NCBI RefSeq assembly: GCF_000378105.1
Contig: NZ_KB899250.1
Location: forward strand, 155,374-219,373
Reading direction: 5' to 3'
Source of the DNA: Rubritalea marina DSM 17716
GTDB lineage: Bacteria; Verrucomicrobiota; Verrucomicrobiia; Verrucomicrobiales; Akkermansiaceae
Length of the DNA stretch: 64,000 bases
Of the stretch, positions 17,680 to 26,723 are shown in pieces (the first letter of the stretch is position 1; every line of letters begins with the position of its first letter). A model generated the notes under the pieces. The model saw only the letters and a program-made list of their open reading frames with translations. It searched no databases and had not been told where the DNA came from. The translations under genes and the position numbers were made by a program.

Positions 17680-18501
17680 TTACGCTGACTGGGGAGCTTC
17701 TTTATCACCCTCATCCTCGTCATCTTCCACGAATGAAATGAGCTCTCCCTTGAAGTTTGCTAATATCTGCTGGAACAACTTTTCTGCAGGCGCTCCTTCC
17801 TCAGCCTTAAACTGGCCATAGACCATTCCATCCACTTTGCAGCGACCACTCTTACCATCAATCTCGTACTCGATGGTTGCGAGCCCCTTCGAATCCCACT
17901 TGCGTGTGTCAATTCGACGCATGCTGGCATAAGGGACTTCCACCCCACCAGGAGCAATGTACGCAGTCTCGGTCACCTCCATCCGTCGGCTCAAAATACG
18001 TAGGAAAACCACGAGGACTAGTAGCGCCAGAGTCGCAGAGCCGTATGCCATCCCCATCTGCGTCTTCAACGAGCTCGTGTCTTCTGGATGATCCATGACA
18101 TCCGCCCCCCATCCGCGTTCACCTGAATACTCCAGCCACAGGTCATAGCCCGCATTGCTCTCGTTCTTCAAGTCCTGATAGGCTTCGGAGAGGCTCTCAG
18201 GCCATGGCTGGCTGCGGTCAAAACCTTCTGGCAATGGAATGGACTCCTCATCGCCACTTGGCACGGTGGAACTGCCCACCAATGCCTTCCAGGCTGCTTC
18301 ATCCTCGACTTCTTCTACCAACTTAGGCGCCACACCGACGAACAATTCATGCATCACGTAGTGCTCGTTTTTCTCCCGATACCCTACCGTGCCATCGTGG
18401 TAGAATAGATAGGCGAACACCAAAAACATCACTAAGATTAACACACCTCGGAGTTTCACCCAGGTCGTTGGCTTGCATACTATGGAGGAATTTTCAGACA
18501 T
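17680..18501 (-). CDS. Membrane protein of unknown function with two membrane helices
   Basis: I do not recognise this 273-residue protein. One helix lies near the N-terminus (about 17-36, VLILVMFLVFAYLF). About 110 acidic residues follow, probably outside, with a Trp-containing loop, and a second helix lies at about 151-167 (ATLALLVLVVFL). The cytoplasmic tail of about 100 residues looks beta-rich (ETAYIAPGGVEVPYASMRRID, TIEYEIDGKSGRCKVDG) and ends in a run of Glu and Asp. It resembles bacterial membrane proteins with a PH-like cytoplasmic domain, but that is only a guess. It is divergent from selD. Confidence 0.7.
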   Translation of the reverse strand: MSENSSIVCKPTTWVKLRGVLILVMFLVFAYLFYHDGTVGYREKNEHYVMHELFVGVAPKLVEEVEDEAAWKALVGSSTVPSGDEESIPLPEGFDRSQPWPESLSEAYQDLKNESNAGYDLWLEYSGERGWGADVMDHPEDTSSLKTQMGMAYGSATLALLVLVVFLRILSRRMEVTETAYIAPGGVEVPYASMRRIDTRKWDSKGLATIEYEIDGKSGRCKVDGMVYGQFKAEEGAPAEKLFQQILANFKGELISFVEDDEDEGDKEAPQSA

Positions 18502-18610
18502 CTAACTCTTAGGAATCATTAATTTGATTATCCAATCAAGCAATCTAGCAAAAAAAAGCAATCAATATCACTCGTCACGGCCACGATTCAGAGCTATAGC
18601 TAGAGTCATA

Positions 18611-19663
18611 ATGAGCAAAGAATCCATCACTCGACTAACCAGCTTGGCATCCTGCGGCGGATGAGCTTCGAAGCTCGACCCTGCGTCACTCGCGCAAGTT
18701 TTGCGCGATCTACCTAGTCCATCTGACCCCAAACTCCTCGTCGGCTCAGCCAGTGCCGATGATGCTGGCGTGTACCAACTCAGCGACGACATTGCGCTGG
18801 TGCAGACACTTGATTTCTTCACCCCAATCACTGACGACCCGTTCACCTTCGGCCAAATTGCTGCGGCCAATGCCCTTTCCGACGTCTACGCCATGGGGGG
18901 GCGCCCTATCACAGCAATGGCAATCGCAGGCATGCCTACCGAGCACCTCAGCAATGCAGAAATTGCGGAAATTTTCCGAGGAGGCGCTGAAATGGTGCAG
19001 CAAGCAAACTGCACCCTGGTAGGAGGGCATACCATTAAAAACCCCGAACCAATCTACGGCCTCTCAGTCACAGGCACAGTGCACCCGCAGAAATATCGCG
19101 CCAACGCACACGCTCAATTAGGAGACATCCTCATCCTAACGAAGCCATTGGGCACAGGGGTGATCACCACCGCCCACAAGAAAGGCGCCTGCTCCGATCA
19201 ACTAATGCAGGCCGCCATCGATAATATGATCTCTCTCAACACCGCTGGAGCAGATCTTGCAGAAAAAAACCTCATCAACGCCTGCACCGACATCACCGGC
19301 TTTGGATTCCTCGGCCACCTCATCGAGGTCGCAGAAGCCTCCGAACTGTGCGCCAACATCCACATGGCTGACATTCCCGCCATATCCCCCGACCTGATCA
19401 ACTTGATTGATGCTAGTTACATCCCCGGAGGGTCCAAGGAAAACCTCAAGAGCATGCGCGACAAAGTCAACTTCTCCAGCGAAATCTCCGAATCAGAAAA
19501 GCTCCTACTCGCCGATGCTCAAACATCGGGCGGCCTCCTGATTTCTGTCGCTCCAGAAAACCTAGACGCCGTCTATGCTGTACTCGACGATCACGACACA
19601 CTCTGCGCGACCCGCGTGGGTATCATGCAGAAGTCAGGAGACTTTGCCGTAACTTGTAGCTAA
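18611..19663 (+). CDS. selD: Selenide, water dikinase, a probable selenoprotein (Sec at codon 18)
   Basis: Makes selenophosphate from selenide and ATP, the selenium donor for selenocysteine and selenouridine. ATG at 18611 opens a frame reading LTSLASCGG-TGA-ASKLDP. The TGA at 18662-18664 sits exactly where E. coli SelD has catalytic Cys17 and Haemophilus SelD has selenocysteine, with the essential lysine three residues later (U-A-S-K). The frame then continues without a stop for 332 codons through DDAGVYQL, AAANALSDVYAMGG, LVGGHTI, TDITGFGFLGHL and DAQTSGGLL. Total 350 residues, the normal length. A start at TTG 18701 would remove the catalytic site. The selA, selB and tRNA-Sec genes must lie elsewhere. 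Confidence 0.93.
18662..18708 (+). promoter_or_regulatory. selD: UGA codon with bacterial SECIS-like hairpin
   Basis: The TGA is followed by a perfect hairpin, TCGCGCAA / TTGCGCGA (18690-18708), with a three-base loop GTT. The loop starts 33 bases after the TGA and has G as its first base. Bacterial SECIS elements are described as having an apical loop about 16-37 bases after UGA with a G among the first two loop bases. A second palindrome GAGCTTCGAAGCTC sits directly at the TGA (18663-18676). Confidence 0.72.
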
Positions 19664-19700
19664 AAACGCACCAAAGCCTGCTGAAACCACTCCAGCAGGC
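19664..19700 (-). terminator. Possible terminator between selD and dps
   Basis: GCCTGCTG (19676-19683) pairs with CAGCAGGC (19693-19700). On the minus strand the stem is followed by TTTGGTGCGTTTTT. It would serve dps, and may also act on selD from the other side although no T-run follows there. Confidence 0.5.
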
Positions 19701-19734
19701 ACTGCGCCCATCCTTATACCATGGGGACTTCGTC

Positions 19735-20184
19735 TCACTGACCCAAATAACTTTTGAGCATCCAGATCGTCTTTTGATGCACTTGAATACGTGCAATCGC
19801 GAGATCTTCTGATTCAGAATCATCCGCCGCAGCCGCTGCATCGCGAGCCGCCGCAAGGCTCTCCACCACCACGAGGTTGGCAGAAGCTAGATGCGCTACC
19901 ATGGCGTCAGCATCAGCATCTTCTTCCAATTCGGTAATACTCGAGCTCTGCGCAAGATTTCCAAGTCCTCCGGGAGCTAAGGCTCCGAGTGCTCGGACAC
20001 GCTCCGCAATCTCATCCACTGCGGTAAAAAGTTCCGTGTATTGCTCTTCAAATGCTGCGTGCAAGGCAAAGAAGCCCGGGCCACGAACATTCCAATGGCA
20101 GAGGTGGGTCTGCCCCATCAAGGCATAGGTATCTGCTACAACCTGGCGCAATGCAGCCACAACTTGGTCACTTTGATTAGACAT
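19735..20184 (-). CDS. dps: Dps-family ferritin-like DNA-protection protein
   Basis: Forms a dodecamer that stores iron and detoxifies peroxide, often bound to DNA. The 149-residue protein has the Dps ferroxidase signature across THLCHWNVRGPGFFALHAAFEEQY and AVDEIAERVRALG, with the expected His, Asp and Glu ligands. The C-terminal helix ends IHQ-like HQKTIWMLKSYL. The N-terminus has no long lysine-rich tail, so DNA binding is uncertain. The central region is unusually rich in Ala, Asp and Glu (AAARDAAAAADDSESED). Confidence 0.93.
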   Translation of the reverse strand: MSNQSDQVVAALRQVVADTYALMGQTHLCHWNVRGPGFFALHAAFEEQYTELFTAVDEIAERVRALGALAPGGLGNLAQSSSITELEEDADADAMVAHLASANLVVVESLAAARDAAAAADDSESEDLAIARIQVHQKTIWMLKSYLGQ

Positions 20185-20279
20185 AGTGACACAGTACCTT
20201 CTTCGATACTGTTTCTCAATCAGATACTAAGTATTATGATCCCTACTCACGAGGTCATGCCAGTTTCCCCAAAATGCGA

Positions 20280-21425
20280 CTAGTCCAATACTGGCGGCCC
20301 CTTAGGCTTAATCAACAAAGGCTTTGCTGCTTCAGGAGCTAGATCTTGCGTGGGAAGCCCCCCAGCCTCCAGCGTCATACCTGGAGTCAGTGGCGGCAGC
20401 CCTTTGCGCATCTTAATAATCACGCGACGATTCGCCGCTTGGGCATCCTTGTCCCCACCTGGCACAATCGGTCGAGCCTTTCCGTATCCAATCGCGATCA
20501 GACGATCAGATTCGATTTTCATCGAGCGCACCAACCAATCTTTTACCGCCTGAGCACGTCGCTGCGACAACGCGGCATTCGCTTGAGCGGAACCGATGGT
20601 GTCGGTGTGCCCCTCAATCCAGCAATTCAAGCCAGGATTTTTATCAATGAGAAGCGCCACCTTAAGCAGGCTGAGGCGAGCCCCTTGCTGCAGATCCGCC
20701 TTGTTAAATTCAAATAGAAGATCAGACCCGATCATCCCCTTGGTATTCACCAGCTCTCGGCTATTCATCTTAGCCATCGCCGAAAGGGGCGTAAATTCGC
20801 CAAGGTTTCCAGAGTTAGCTAAACCATCAGCCCCCTGCTTCGCAAGTTCCTCAAGGTAAGCATCCGGATCGAGGATGCCATCCTCTTGCTTGCCTGGATC
20901 AATCACAATTTGCCCAGCAATCGCAGGCTGAAGAATCGTCTCCATCGTACCAAGGTCAGGCAATTCATTTTCCAGTAAAGGTGCCTCAGTCGCCTCCGGC
21001 CCCAGGTTTTCTAATCCCGCAGCAGCCATGTCATCAAGCAATTCAGAATCCAGCGCAATCTCATCGACCTCGGGCGTAAAGTCCACCTCGGTGTCCAATG
21101 GGATCTCCTCAAGAATTTCCATCTCATCGAGAGATTCATCCGCGATCTTCTCCGGCTCGGCAATCTCCTCCTCTTCCATTTCTGGAAGCGCCTCACGAAA
21201 TTCCATCTCACGCACCACAATCGGGTCAGTCTCCACCTCTTGAAGGAAGCGTGCAGCAGGCCTTTCAAAGCTCCAATGCTGCAACCAATAGATCACTGCC
21301 ACGTGACTGAGAATAGCAAAAACCACCGCCATGGTAATGATGCGTCCAGCATGGCGGGTGCGTGGCAACCTGAATGAAGAACGCTGCTGGGTTCGATCCC
21401 AAGTGTATTTTGATTGCTTCGGCAT
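20280..21425 (-). CDS. Membrane-anchored OmpA-like peptidoglycan-binding protein with acidic linker
   Basis: Envelope protein of 381 residues from ATG 21425; an ATG at 21449 would add eight. A basic N-terminus and one helix (about residues 30-50, ITMAVVFAILSHVAVIYWL) place the rest in the periplasm. A strongly acidic linker of about 120 residues (MEEEEIAEPEKIADESLDEMEI) follows. The C-terminal OmpA/MotB domain at about 225-345 contains LLFEFNKADL, IEGHTDTIGS, NAALSQRRAQAVKDWL and GYGKARPIVPG. The single-helix start with an acidic stretch resembles TonB or MotB-like architecture. Its likely job is linking the inner membrane to peptidoglycan. Confidence 0.82.
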   Translation of the reverse strand: MPKQSKYTWDRTQQRSSFRLPRTRHAGRIITMAVVFAILSHVAVIYWLQHWSFERPAARFLQEVETDPIVVREMEFREALPEMEEEEIAEPEKIADESLDEMEILEEIPLDTEVDFTPEVDEIALDSELLDDMAAAGLENLGPEATEAPLLENELPDLGTMETILQPAIAGQIVIDPGKQEDGILDPDAYLEELAKQGADGLANSGNLGEFTPLSAMAKMNSRELVNTKGMIGSDLLFEFNKADLQQGARLSLLKVALLIDKNPGLNCWIEGHTDTIGSAQANAALSQRRAQAVKDWLVRSMKIESDRLIAIGYGKARPIVPGGDKDAQAANRRVIIKMRKGLPPLTPGMTLEAGGLPTQDLAPEAAKPLLIKPKGPPVLD

Positions 21426-21515
21426 GATGCGATTGAGCTCGCTGCACATGCTAGCAAGCCCCTAGTAGTACTCAACCCTGGATTTCATTCTATCACCGCC
21501 CAGACACTTCAGGAC

Positions 21516-22274
21516 CTAGAGTCCTGTCGGGTGATCGATGAAGCATGATTCAATCGCCCACTTGTCCCCGATCAAGCTCGCTAGCTTTTTCACCCCAAAC
21601 GTCTCTGTCTGGTAATGCCCAGCGTAGAGCATATTCACCCCCAACTCTTCAGCGAGCGGGTAAGTCCAATGCTGCCCTTCTCCAGTGATGAACGTGTCAA
21701 TCCCCTGAGCTGCCATGGATTCGATTTCAGAGCCGGCTCCACCCGTCACCAAGCCAACCATCCCCACAGTGCCAGACTGACGCCCTGGGCACACATGCAC
21801 CGCCCCACCGACAGCTGTCGAAACTCTCTGTTGCAGATCATCTAGGCTGATATCCATCGATTGCCTCACACCGAGAAGCGTCCCTTTCCATGGATGGTAC
21901 GCCTCCCAATTGTCCATGCCGATCGCCTCAGCCATCAACGCGTTGTTGCCATACTCAGGGTGCCTATCCAGGGGAATGTGGGCGCTATAGATTGCCAGGC
22001 CAGCCTCGATCGCTTCTGCAAACTTTTGGTATGGAGCTCCCACCAACTTCTGCACCCCCTGCCAAAACAAACCGTGATGCACCACCAGCAGATCAGCCCC
22101 CTCATCGATCGCCTTGCGAATCACTGGCAAAGACGCATCTACCGCAGCGGCTACCTTTGTCACCTCTCCACGGTTTTGCAGCTGAAGTCCATTGTGGGCG
22201 GCGGGGTAGTCAGGCACCTCCGCCAGATCCAACTCAACATCCAAATACTCAACAATCTCGGTCAATCGGGCCAT
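21516..22274 (-). CDS. Nif3-like dinuclear metal-centre protein (YbgI family)
   Basis: Member of the NIF3/YbgI/DUF34 family, often mislabelled GTP cyclohydrolase 1 type 2. The real function is uncertain. The 252 residues contain HNGLQLQ, LLVVHHGLFW (metal-binding His pair), IYSAHIPLDRHP and the C-terminal GHYQTETFGVK that completes the two-metal site. The family has a long form with an inserted domain; this is the short form. It lies between the OmpA-like gene and trkH on the same strand, with small gaps. Confidence 0.9.
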   Translation of the reverse strand: MARLTEIVEYLDVELDLAEVPDYPAAHNGLQLQNRGEVTKVAAAVDASLPVIRKAIDEGADLLVVHHGLFWQGVQKLVGAPYQKFAEAIEAGLAIYSAHIPLDRHPEYGNNALMAEAIGMDNWEAYHPWKGTLLGVRQSMDISLDDLQQRVSTAVGGAVHVCPGRQSGTVGMVGLVTGGAGSEIESMAAQGIDTFITGEGQHWTYPLAEELGVNMLYAGHYQTETFGVKKLASLIGDKWAIESCFIDHPTGL

Positions 22275-22326
22275 ACCTAGCAGTTATCAGGTTGCGATGC
22301 CGCTGGCAACTGATGAGACAAGATTT

Positions 22327-23811
22327 CTAGTACTTACGCCACAGTGAAGGCACAAACAATACCAGCACAGCATAGAGCTCCAAGCGCCCCAAGATCATTA
22401 GCAAGCTCAGAAAAAGCTTCGTCAACGGCATGAAATGCGCAAAATTCTTGGTCGGCCCACACTCGCCAAAGCCAGGCCCGATATTCGGTAAAGTCGCCAG
22501 GACTGCGCCCACCGCAGTGACCATGTCGATGTCATTCATGAACTCTAATATCCCCATCACAAACGATGACAGGATGACCAAGAACCCATACAAACACACA
22601 AAAATTACCGTCTGGCTTCGTCCATTGGCATCGATTGAATTCCCATTCACCTGCATCTTAAAGACCTTGTGAGGGCGAAATGCCTTCACCACCTCGAAAC
22701 GTGCAGATCGCAACATCACCAGGAGACGCGACACCTTCATCCCCCCAGCAGTGGATCCAGAACAACCGCCCATGAACATCAGCATTGCCAGCAATATCAA
22801 GGCGAAGCCCGGCCATTGTTCATAATCCACAGTCCCAAAGCCGGTCGTAGACGCAATGGACACCACCATGAACCAAGCATCGCGCATCGCAGGCAGAAAG
22901 CCCTCTAGCTGGTTGGCCGCAATTCCCACTGCAATCATCAAAGAAGACACGAAACAGATCAGAACAAACCACTTACCTTCTTCCTCAGCGCGTAGGCGCT
23001 TCCATCGCTTCTTCACCAAGATCACCCAAATCAAGAAACTCACCGAGCACATGAGCATGAACAAGCTGAGCCACAGCTCGATCAACCAACCATTGCCCCA
23101 GTCCGAGTAGTGGCCAATGCTCGCGTTATGCGGGCTAAAGCCACCAGTAGACACAGCCGTAAAGCTATGGCTCACCGCGTTGTACCAAGTGAGCCCCATC
23201 GCCTTCAGCCCCAAGGCACAAATCATCGTAATCAGAAGATACACCCGCCAGAGGTTCAAGGCCGTGTCACGGATGCGCGCTGTGCTCGCCTCCCCAGTCT
23301 GGAATGAGGATTCATTGCGGAACAAGGACTTCGTCCCCACCCCTAGGTAGGAGAGCAGGGCCACGAACAATACCAGAATCCCCAAGCCCCCAAGCCATTG
23401 CGTCAGTGAACGCCACATCAATAACCCGCGCGGCCAAGCCTCGATATCGGTCATCACCGTCGACCCAGTCGTCGTGAAGCCAGAAATCGACTCAAAAAGC
23501 GCATCCACCACCGGCATCGCCGGCTCGCTCAACATGTATGGAAGTCCCCCAAATACGCCTGAAAGAATCCAACCAAGACCAACGATCACCACCCCCTCGC
23601 GGCGCGGTATCTTTTCGATTGGCCCCCAACCCAAGGCCATCATCACCGCCCCGACTGCCGCAGTGATGCCCGACGACTTCGCCAATGCCGAAAACGACCA
23701 GGGGCAAGCACAGTGAACATCAAACTTAGTGAACAAGGCACACAATAACATCGCCGCACTGAGCAAAATCAGCAAGGCTCCCAAGATCTTTCCTAATATA
23801 CGGAAATTCAT
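22327..23811 (-). CDS. trkH: Potassium uptake protein TrkH, membrane subunit
   Basis: Potassium channel-like transporter of 494 residues with about ten or more hydrophobic segments. Four selectivity-filter repeats are visible: SGFTTTGSTV, TAVSTGGFSPH, IASTTGFGTVD and LPNIGPGFGECG. GGCSGSTAGGMKV is also conserved in the family. It starts 11 bases after trkA stops, so the order is trkA then trkH in one operon. Some TrkH/KtrB proteins move sodium; the filter glycines suggest potassium. Confidence 0.95.
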   Translation of the reverse strand: MNFRILGKILGALLILLSAAMLLCALFTKFDVHCACPWSFSALAKSSGITAAVGAVMMALGWGPIEKIPRREGVVIVGLGWILSGVFGGLPYMLSEPAMPVVDALFESISGFTTTGSTVMTDIEAWPRGLLMWRSLTQWLGGLGILVLFVALLSYLGVGTKSLFRNESSFQTGEASTARIRDTALNLWRVYLLITMICALGLKAMGLTWYNAVSHSFTAVSTGGFSPHNASIGHYSDWGNGWLIELWLSLFMLMCSVSFLIWVILVKKRWKRLRAEEEGKWFVLICFVSSLMIAVGIAANQLEGFLPAMRDAWFMVVSIASTTGFGTVDYEQWPGFALILLAMLMFMGGCSGSTAGGMKVSRLLVMLRSARFEVVKAFRPHKVFKMQVNGNSIDANGRSQTVIFVCLYGFLVILSSFVMGILEFMNDIDMVTAVGAVLATLPNIGPGFGECGPTKNFAHFMPLTKLFLSLLMILGRLELYAVLVLFVPSLWRKY

Positions 23812-23821
23812 AGCATCAACA

Positions 23822-25168
23822 TTAGCGCACCAGCTTCAAAAATTGCTTCCGCACCTTCGGTGTCACCATCGCGTAGAGCATATCGCCCGGCTCAAGAATA
23901 TCATCTGGACCGGGCACATTCGCGTGAATCCCATGGATCCTAGCCACGAGGACACAACCATCAGGCCATTCAATCTCACCCACCATCTTCTCGGAAACAA
24001 TCGATCCTCGCTCCACTGTGGTCTCAATGATCTCGCCCGCGTCCAGCTTCTTCACTGTGTGGAATTGATCCGAAGTGATAAACTTCTCGAGATCGCGTCG
24101 CGTGGCTTCCCGTGGACTCACCGCCGCGAGCATCCCAAAGTGGCGCCCACTCCCAGAGATCGCACGCGCATAGTCCGCGCGGTGAATCAAAGTCAGACAG
24201 TTCTTCGTACCTAGGTTGTTCGCCTGCAAGCAGGTCATCACATTATCCTCATCACTGCCGGATGTCGCGATAAAGAAATCTGCCTCACCGACCTGTTCTT
24301 CCTCCAGCTCGGCCAACACCGTACCATCCGTGTTGATCACCGTAGTATCCGACAAGCGATCGGTCAGCTCCTGAGCGCGGATCGGGTCTTTTTCAAAAAT
24401 CCGCACACGGCAATTCAGGCTCTCAAGCATCTGCGCCAAGGTGAAGCCATACTCACCACCACCAAAAATCACCACCTTCATCTGCTGATCTTTGTACGTG
24501 CCTCCCTGAATTTTCTCAGCGAGAAGCTTCAGCTTGCGTGGCTCTCCAAAAATCGTCACCACATCGTCGATCTCAATCTTGTCCTGAGCCGTGGGCACAA
24601 TGCTAGCCCCCCCACGAGTGATCGATGCCACACGGGTCCGCTCTGGAGCTTTTAAATCGATCAGGCTGGAGCCAGCCACCTCACTCTTAGCACTCACCCG
24701 CACCTGCTGAATCTCAATCCGACCACGCGCAATTTCCTCCACATGCAGGGAGGTCGGGTTGCGCACAAACTTCGCCAACTCAATCGCGCTGAGTCGCTCA
24801 GAGCTGAAAATGTGATCAATACCAAAGTGACTGCGGTAATCAAACAACCATTCCTCTCGTTGCACCTCTGGATGCACACGCGAAATCACCTTCTTTGCCT
24901 GCAGCTTCTTGGCTATCGACGCCGCCATCACATTGATCGTGTTGTCACTCGTCAGAGCCAAAAATAAATCGCACTCACTCACCCCAGCTTCTAGCAAGCT
25001 CGTAACCGAGGTTCCATCCTGGCACAACACGCGCGCATCGAGCGAGTCCTCGAGTTCCTGAGCCAGCTCAGGGTTGCTCTCAATCACGGTGATACTGTGT
25101 GCTTCTAGTGACAAGGCACTCGCCATATGGCGACCAACTTCTCCAGCTCCAATGATGATGATATTCAT
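23822..25168 (-). CDS. trkA: Trk potassium uptake regulatory subunit TrkA
   Basis: Cytoplasmic gating protein of 448 residues with two RCK (TrkA-N plus TrkA-C) units. The first NAD-binding motif MNIIIIGAGEVGRHMASALS opens at the start and the second, VVIFGGGEYGFTLAQML, at about 230. Each is followed by a TrkA-C domain (IVPTAQDKIEIDDVVTIFG; GIHANVPGPDDILEPGDMLY). ATG at 25168 is used because the Rossmann fold begins there; the longer open frame to 25348 overlaps the promoter region of divergent hprK. Co-transcribed with trkH. Confidence 0.95.
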   Translation of the reverse strand: MNIIIIGAGEVGRHMASALSLEAHSITVIESNPELAQELEDSLDARVLCQDGTSVTSLLEAGVSECDLFLALTSDNTINVMAASIAKKLQAKKVISRVHPEVQREEWLFDYRSHFGIDHIFSSERLSAIELAKFVRNPTSLHVEEIARGRIEIQQVRVSAKSEVAGSSLIDLKAPERTRVASITRGGASIVPTAQDKIEIDDVVTIFGEPRKLKLLAEKIQGGTYKDQQMKVVIFGGGEYGFTLAQMLESLNCRVRIFEKDPIRAQELTDRLSDTTVINTDGTVLAELEEEQVGEADFFIATSGSDEDNVMTCLQANNLGTKNCLTLIHRADYARAISGSGRHFGMLAAVSPREATRRDLEKFITSDQFHTVKKLDAGEIIETTVERGSIVSEKMVGEIEWPDGCVLVARIHGIHANVPGPDDILEPGDMLYAMVTPKVRKQFLKLVR

Positions 25169-25318
25169 AGGCATGCGGTCGAGTCCGCCACTGATCTTCT
25201 CAAGAATTGTTGGTCGTACCAGTAAAAAAAGAATAGCGCCCCTGCATTTGACGATTGTCCACCACCGAACACACACTTTAGGGTTTCCTATTCCCGCTCT
25301 GACAGCTATGAGTCTAAC

Positions 25319-26287
25319 ATGAAACGTAAGATCAAAACCGTCAGCCACATCAGCGTAGGAGAGTTTTTTAAGGAATTTGGTGAGCGCTTGGAAATGCGCC
25401 TACTCAACTCAAATATCGGTTATGATCGCCTCATCCAAGAACCCTCAGTCAACCGCCCAGGCTTAGCCCTTTCAGGCTTCATTTCTTCATTTGCCTACCT
25501 GCGCGTTCAAGTGTTGGGAAATTCCGACATTCAATACATCAACACCCTGGAACCAGAAACTGTTAAAGAACGCATCCGATTGATCTGCCAGGAAGATGTC
25601 CCCTGCTTTGTGGTCTCCCGCGATGCAGAAGTCCGCCCAGAGCTCATTCAAGTCTGTGATGAACTCAAAATCAGCATCTTCATCACACCATTGATCACCT
25701 TGCGATTCATGAACGATGCCACATTCCATCTGGAAAACTATTTTGCCCCCTCCACCACCGCTCACGGCTGCATGCTAGACTTCCGCGGCATCGGAGTGCT
25801 GATCAAAGGGAAAAGTGGCGCTGGAAAGTCAGAAACAGCAATCGGTCTGATCGAGCGTGGCGGCGCCTTGGTAGCCGACGACCACGTCAAAATCCGCAAT
25901 GTCAACGGCACCCTCACCACTTACACCGAAGACTTCTCCCGCGGCTTCATCGAAATGCGTGGCATCGGCATCATCAATGTCACCAACCTCTATGGCCTAG
26001 GCTCCATCCGCCCAGAGACACAGCTCGACCTCATCGTCAACCTCCGCCCCTACTCAGACCTCAACGAAGTCGACCGCCTGGGCATGACCCGCGAAACCGA
26101 AGACGTCCTCGGAGTCGAAGTTCCCTTTGTCGATATCCCAGTGGCCCCAGGCCGCGATACCGCACGCCTCGTAGCCGTGACCGCTCTCGAGCTCCAATTA
26201 CGCAAACTCGGATATGACATGGCCGAGGAATTCAACAGCCGCCTCAGCGAAAAACTCGCAGGACCATCAGGCGGAATGACACTGTAA
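25319..26287 (+). CDS. hprK: HPr kinase/phosphorylase
   Basis: Phosphorylates HPr on its regulatory serine with ATP and can reverse it. The 322 residues contain the N-terminal domain, the Walker A loop IKGKSGAGKSE at about 160, a catalytic aspartate pair in LVADDHVKI, and the HprK signature EMRGIGIINV. ATG 25319 fits the family. HPr and enzyme I follow directly on the same strand. No sugar permease (EII) is nearby, so the set looks like a regulatory PTS. Confidence 0.96.
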   Translation: MKRKIKTVSHISVGEFFKEFGERLEMRLLNSNIGYDRLIQEPSVNRPGLALSGFISSFAYLRVQVLGNSDIQYINTLEPETVKERIRLICQEDVPCFVVSRDAEVRPELIQVCDELKISIFITPLITLRFMNDATFHLENYFAPSTTAHGCMLDFRGIGVLIKGKSGAGKSETAIGLIERGGALVADDHVKIRNVNGTLTTYTEDFSRGFIEMRGIGIINVTNLYGLGSIRPETQLDLIVNLRPYSDLNEVDRLGMTRETEDVLGVEVPFVDIPVAPGRDTARLVAVTALELQLRKLGYDMAEEFNSRLSEKLAGPSGGMTL

Positions 26288-26396
26288 GACATTCACCCTC
26301 TAGAAACTTACACAACAGAGAAAAAAATACCTTCCACTCTCGCCAATCTCCTCCTATTGTTCCATCGTTCCCACACTCATAACCATCTCCAGTACC

Positions 26397-26660
26397 ATGC
26401 CCACTAAGGAATTCACCATCACCAATAAACTTGGAATTCACGCACGTCCTGCTGCACAATTTGTAAAGACAGCAAATACCTTCGATGCTGAAATCACAGT
26501 AGAAAAAGATGGTGAAGAGATCGATGGAAAAAGCATCATGGGCCTCATGATGCTTGCCGCTGGGCACGGCTCCGTCCTCACCATCACCACCGAAGGGCCA
26601 GAAGCTGATGCTTCGCTCGAAGCCGTAGGTTCCTTGATCAGCCGAAACTTCGAAGAATAA
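26397..26660 (+). CDS. ptsH: Phosphocarrier protein HPr
   Basis: Small phosphate carrier of 87 residues. GIHARPAAQF holds the active histidine (His15 region) phosphorylated by enzyme I, and GKSIMGLMML holds the regulatory serine (Ser46 region) that HprK phosphorylates. Both phosphorylation sites are intact. It lies 109 bases after hprK and 63 before ptsI. Confidence 0.97.
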   Translation: MPTKEFTITNKLGIHARPAAQFVKTANTFDAEITVEKDGEEIDGKSIMGLMMLAAGHGSVLTITTEGPEADASLEAVGSLISRNFEE

Positions 26661-26723
26661 AGCACCTCCAATCCCCCCTTTAAAGGCCACTCTTGGCACC
26701 CACCGCTACCGGCCTCCATTCCC

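Noticed and set aside
18701..19663. SelD starting at TTG 18701
   Set aside because: This would remove the catalytic residue and lysine; reading TGA as Sec restores the complete family N-terminus.
25169..25348. N-terminal extension of TrkA
   Set aside because: The Rossmann motif begins at ATG 25168 and the extension overlaps the divergent promoter region.
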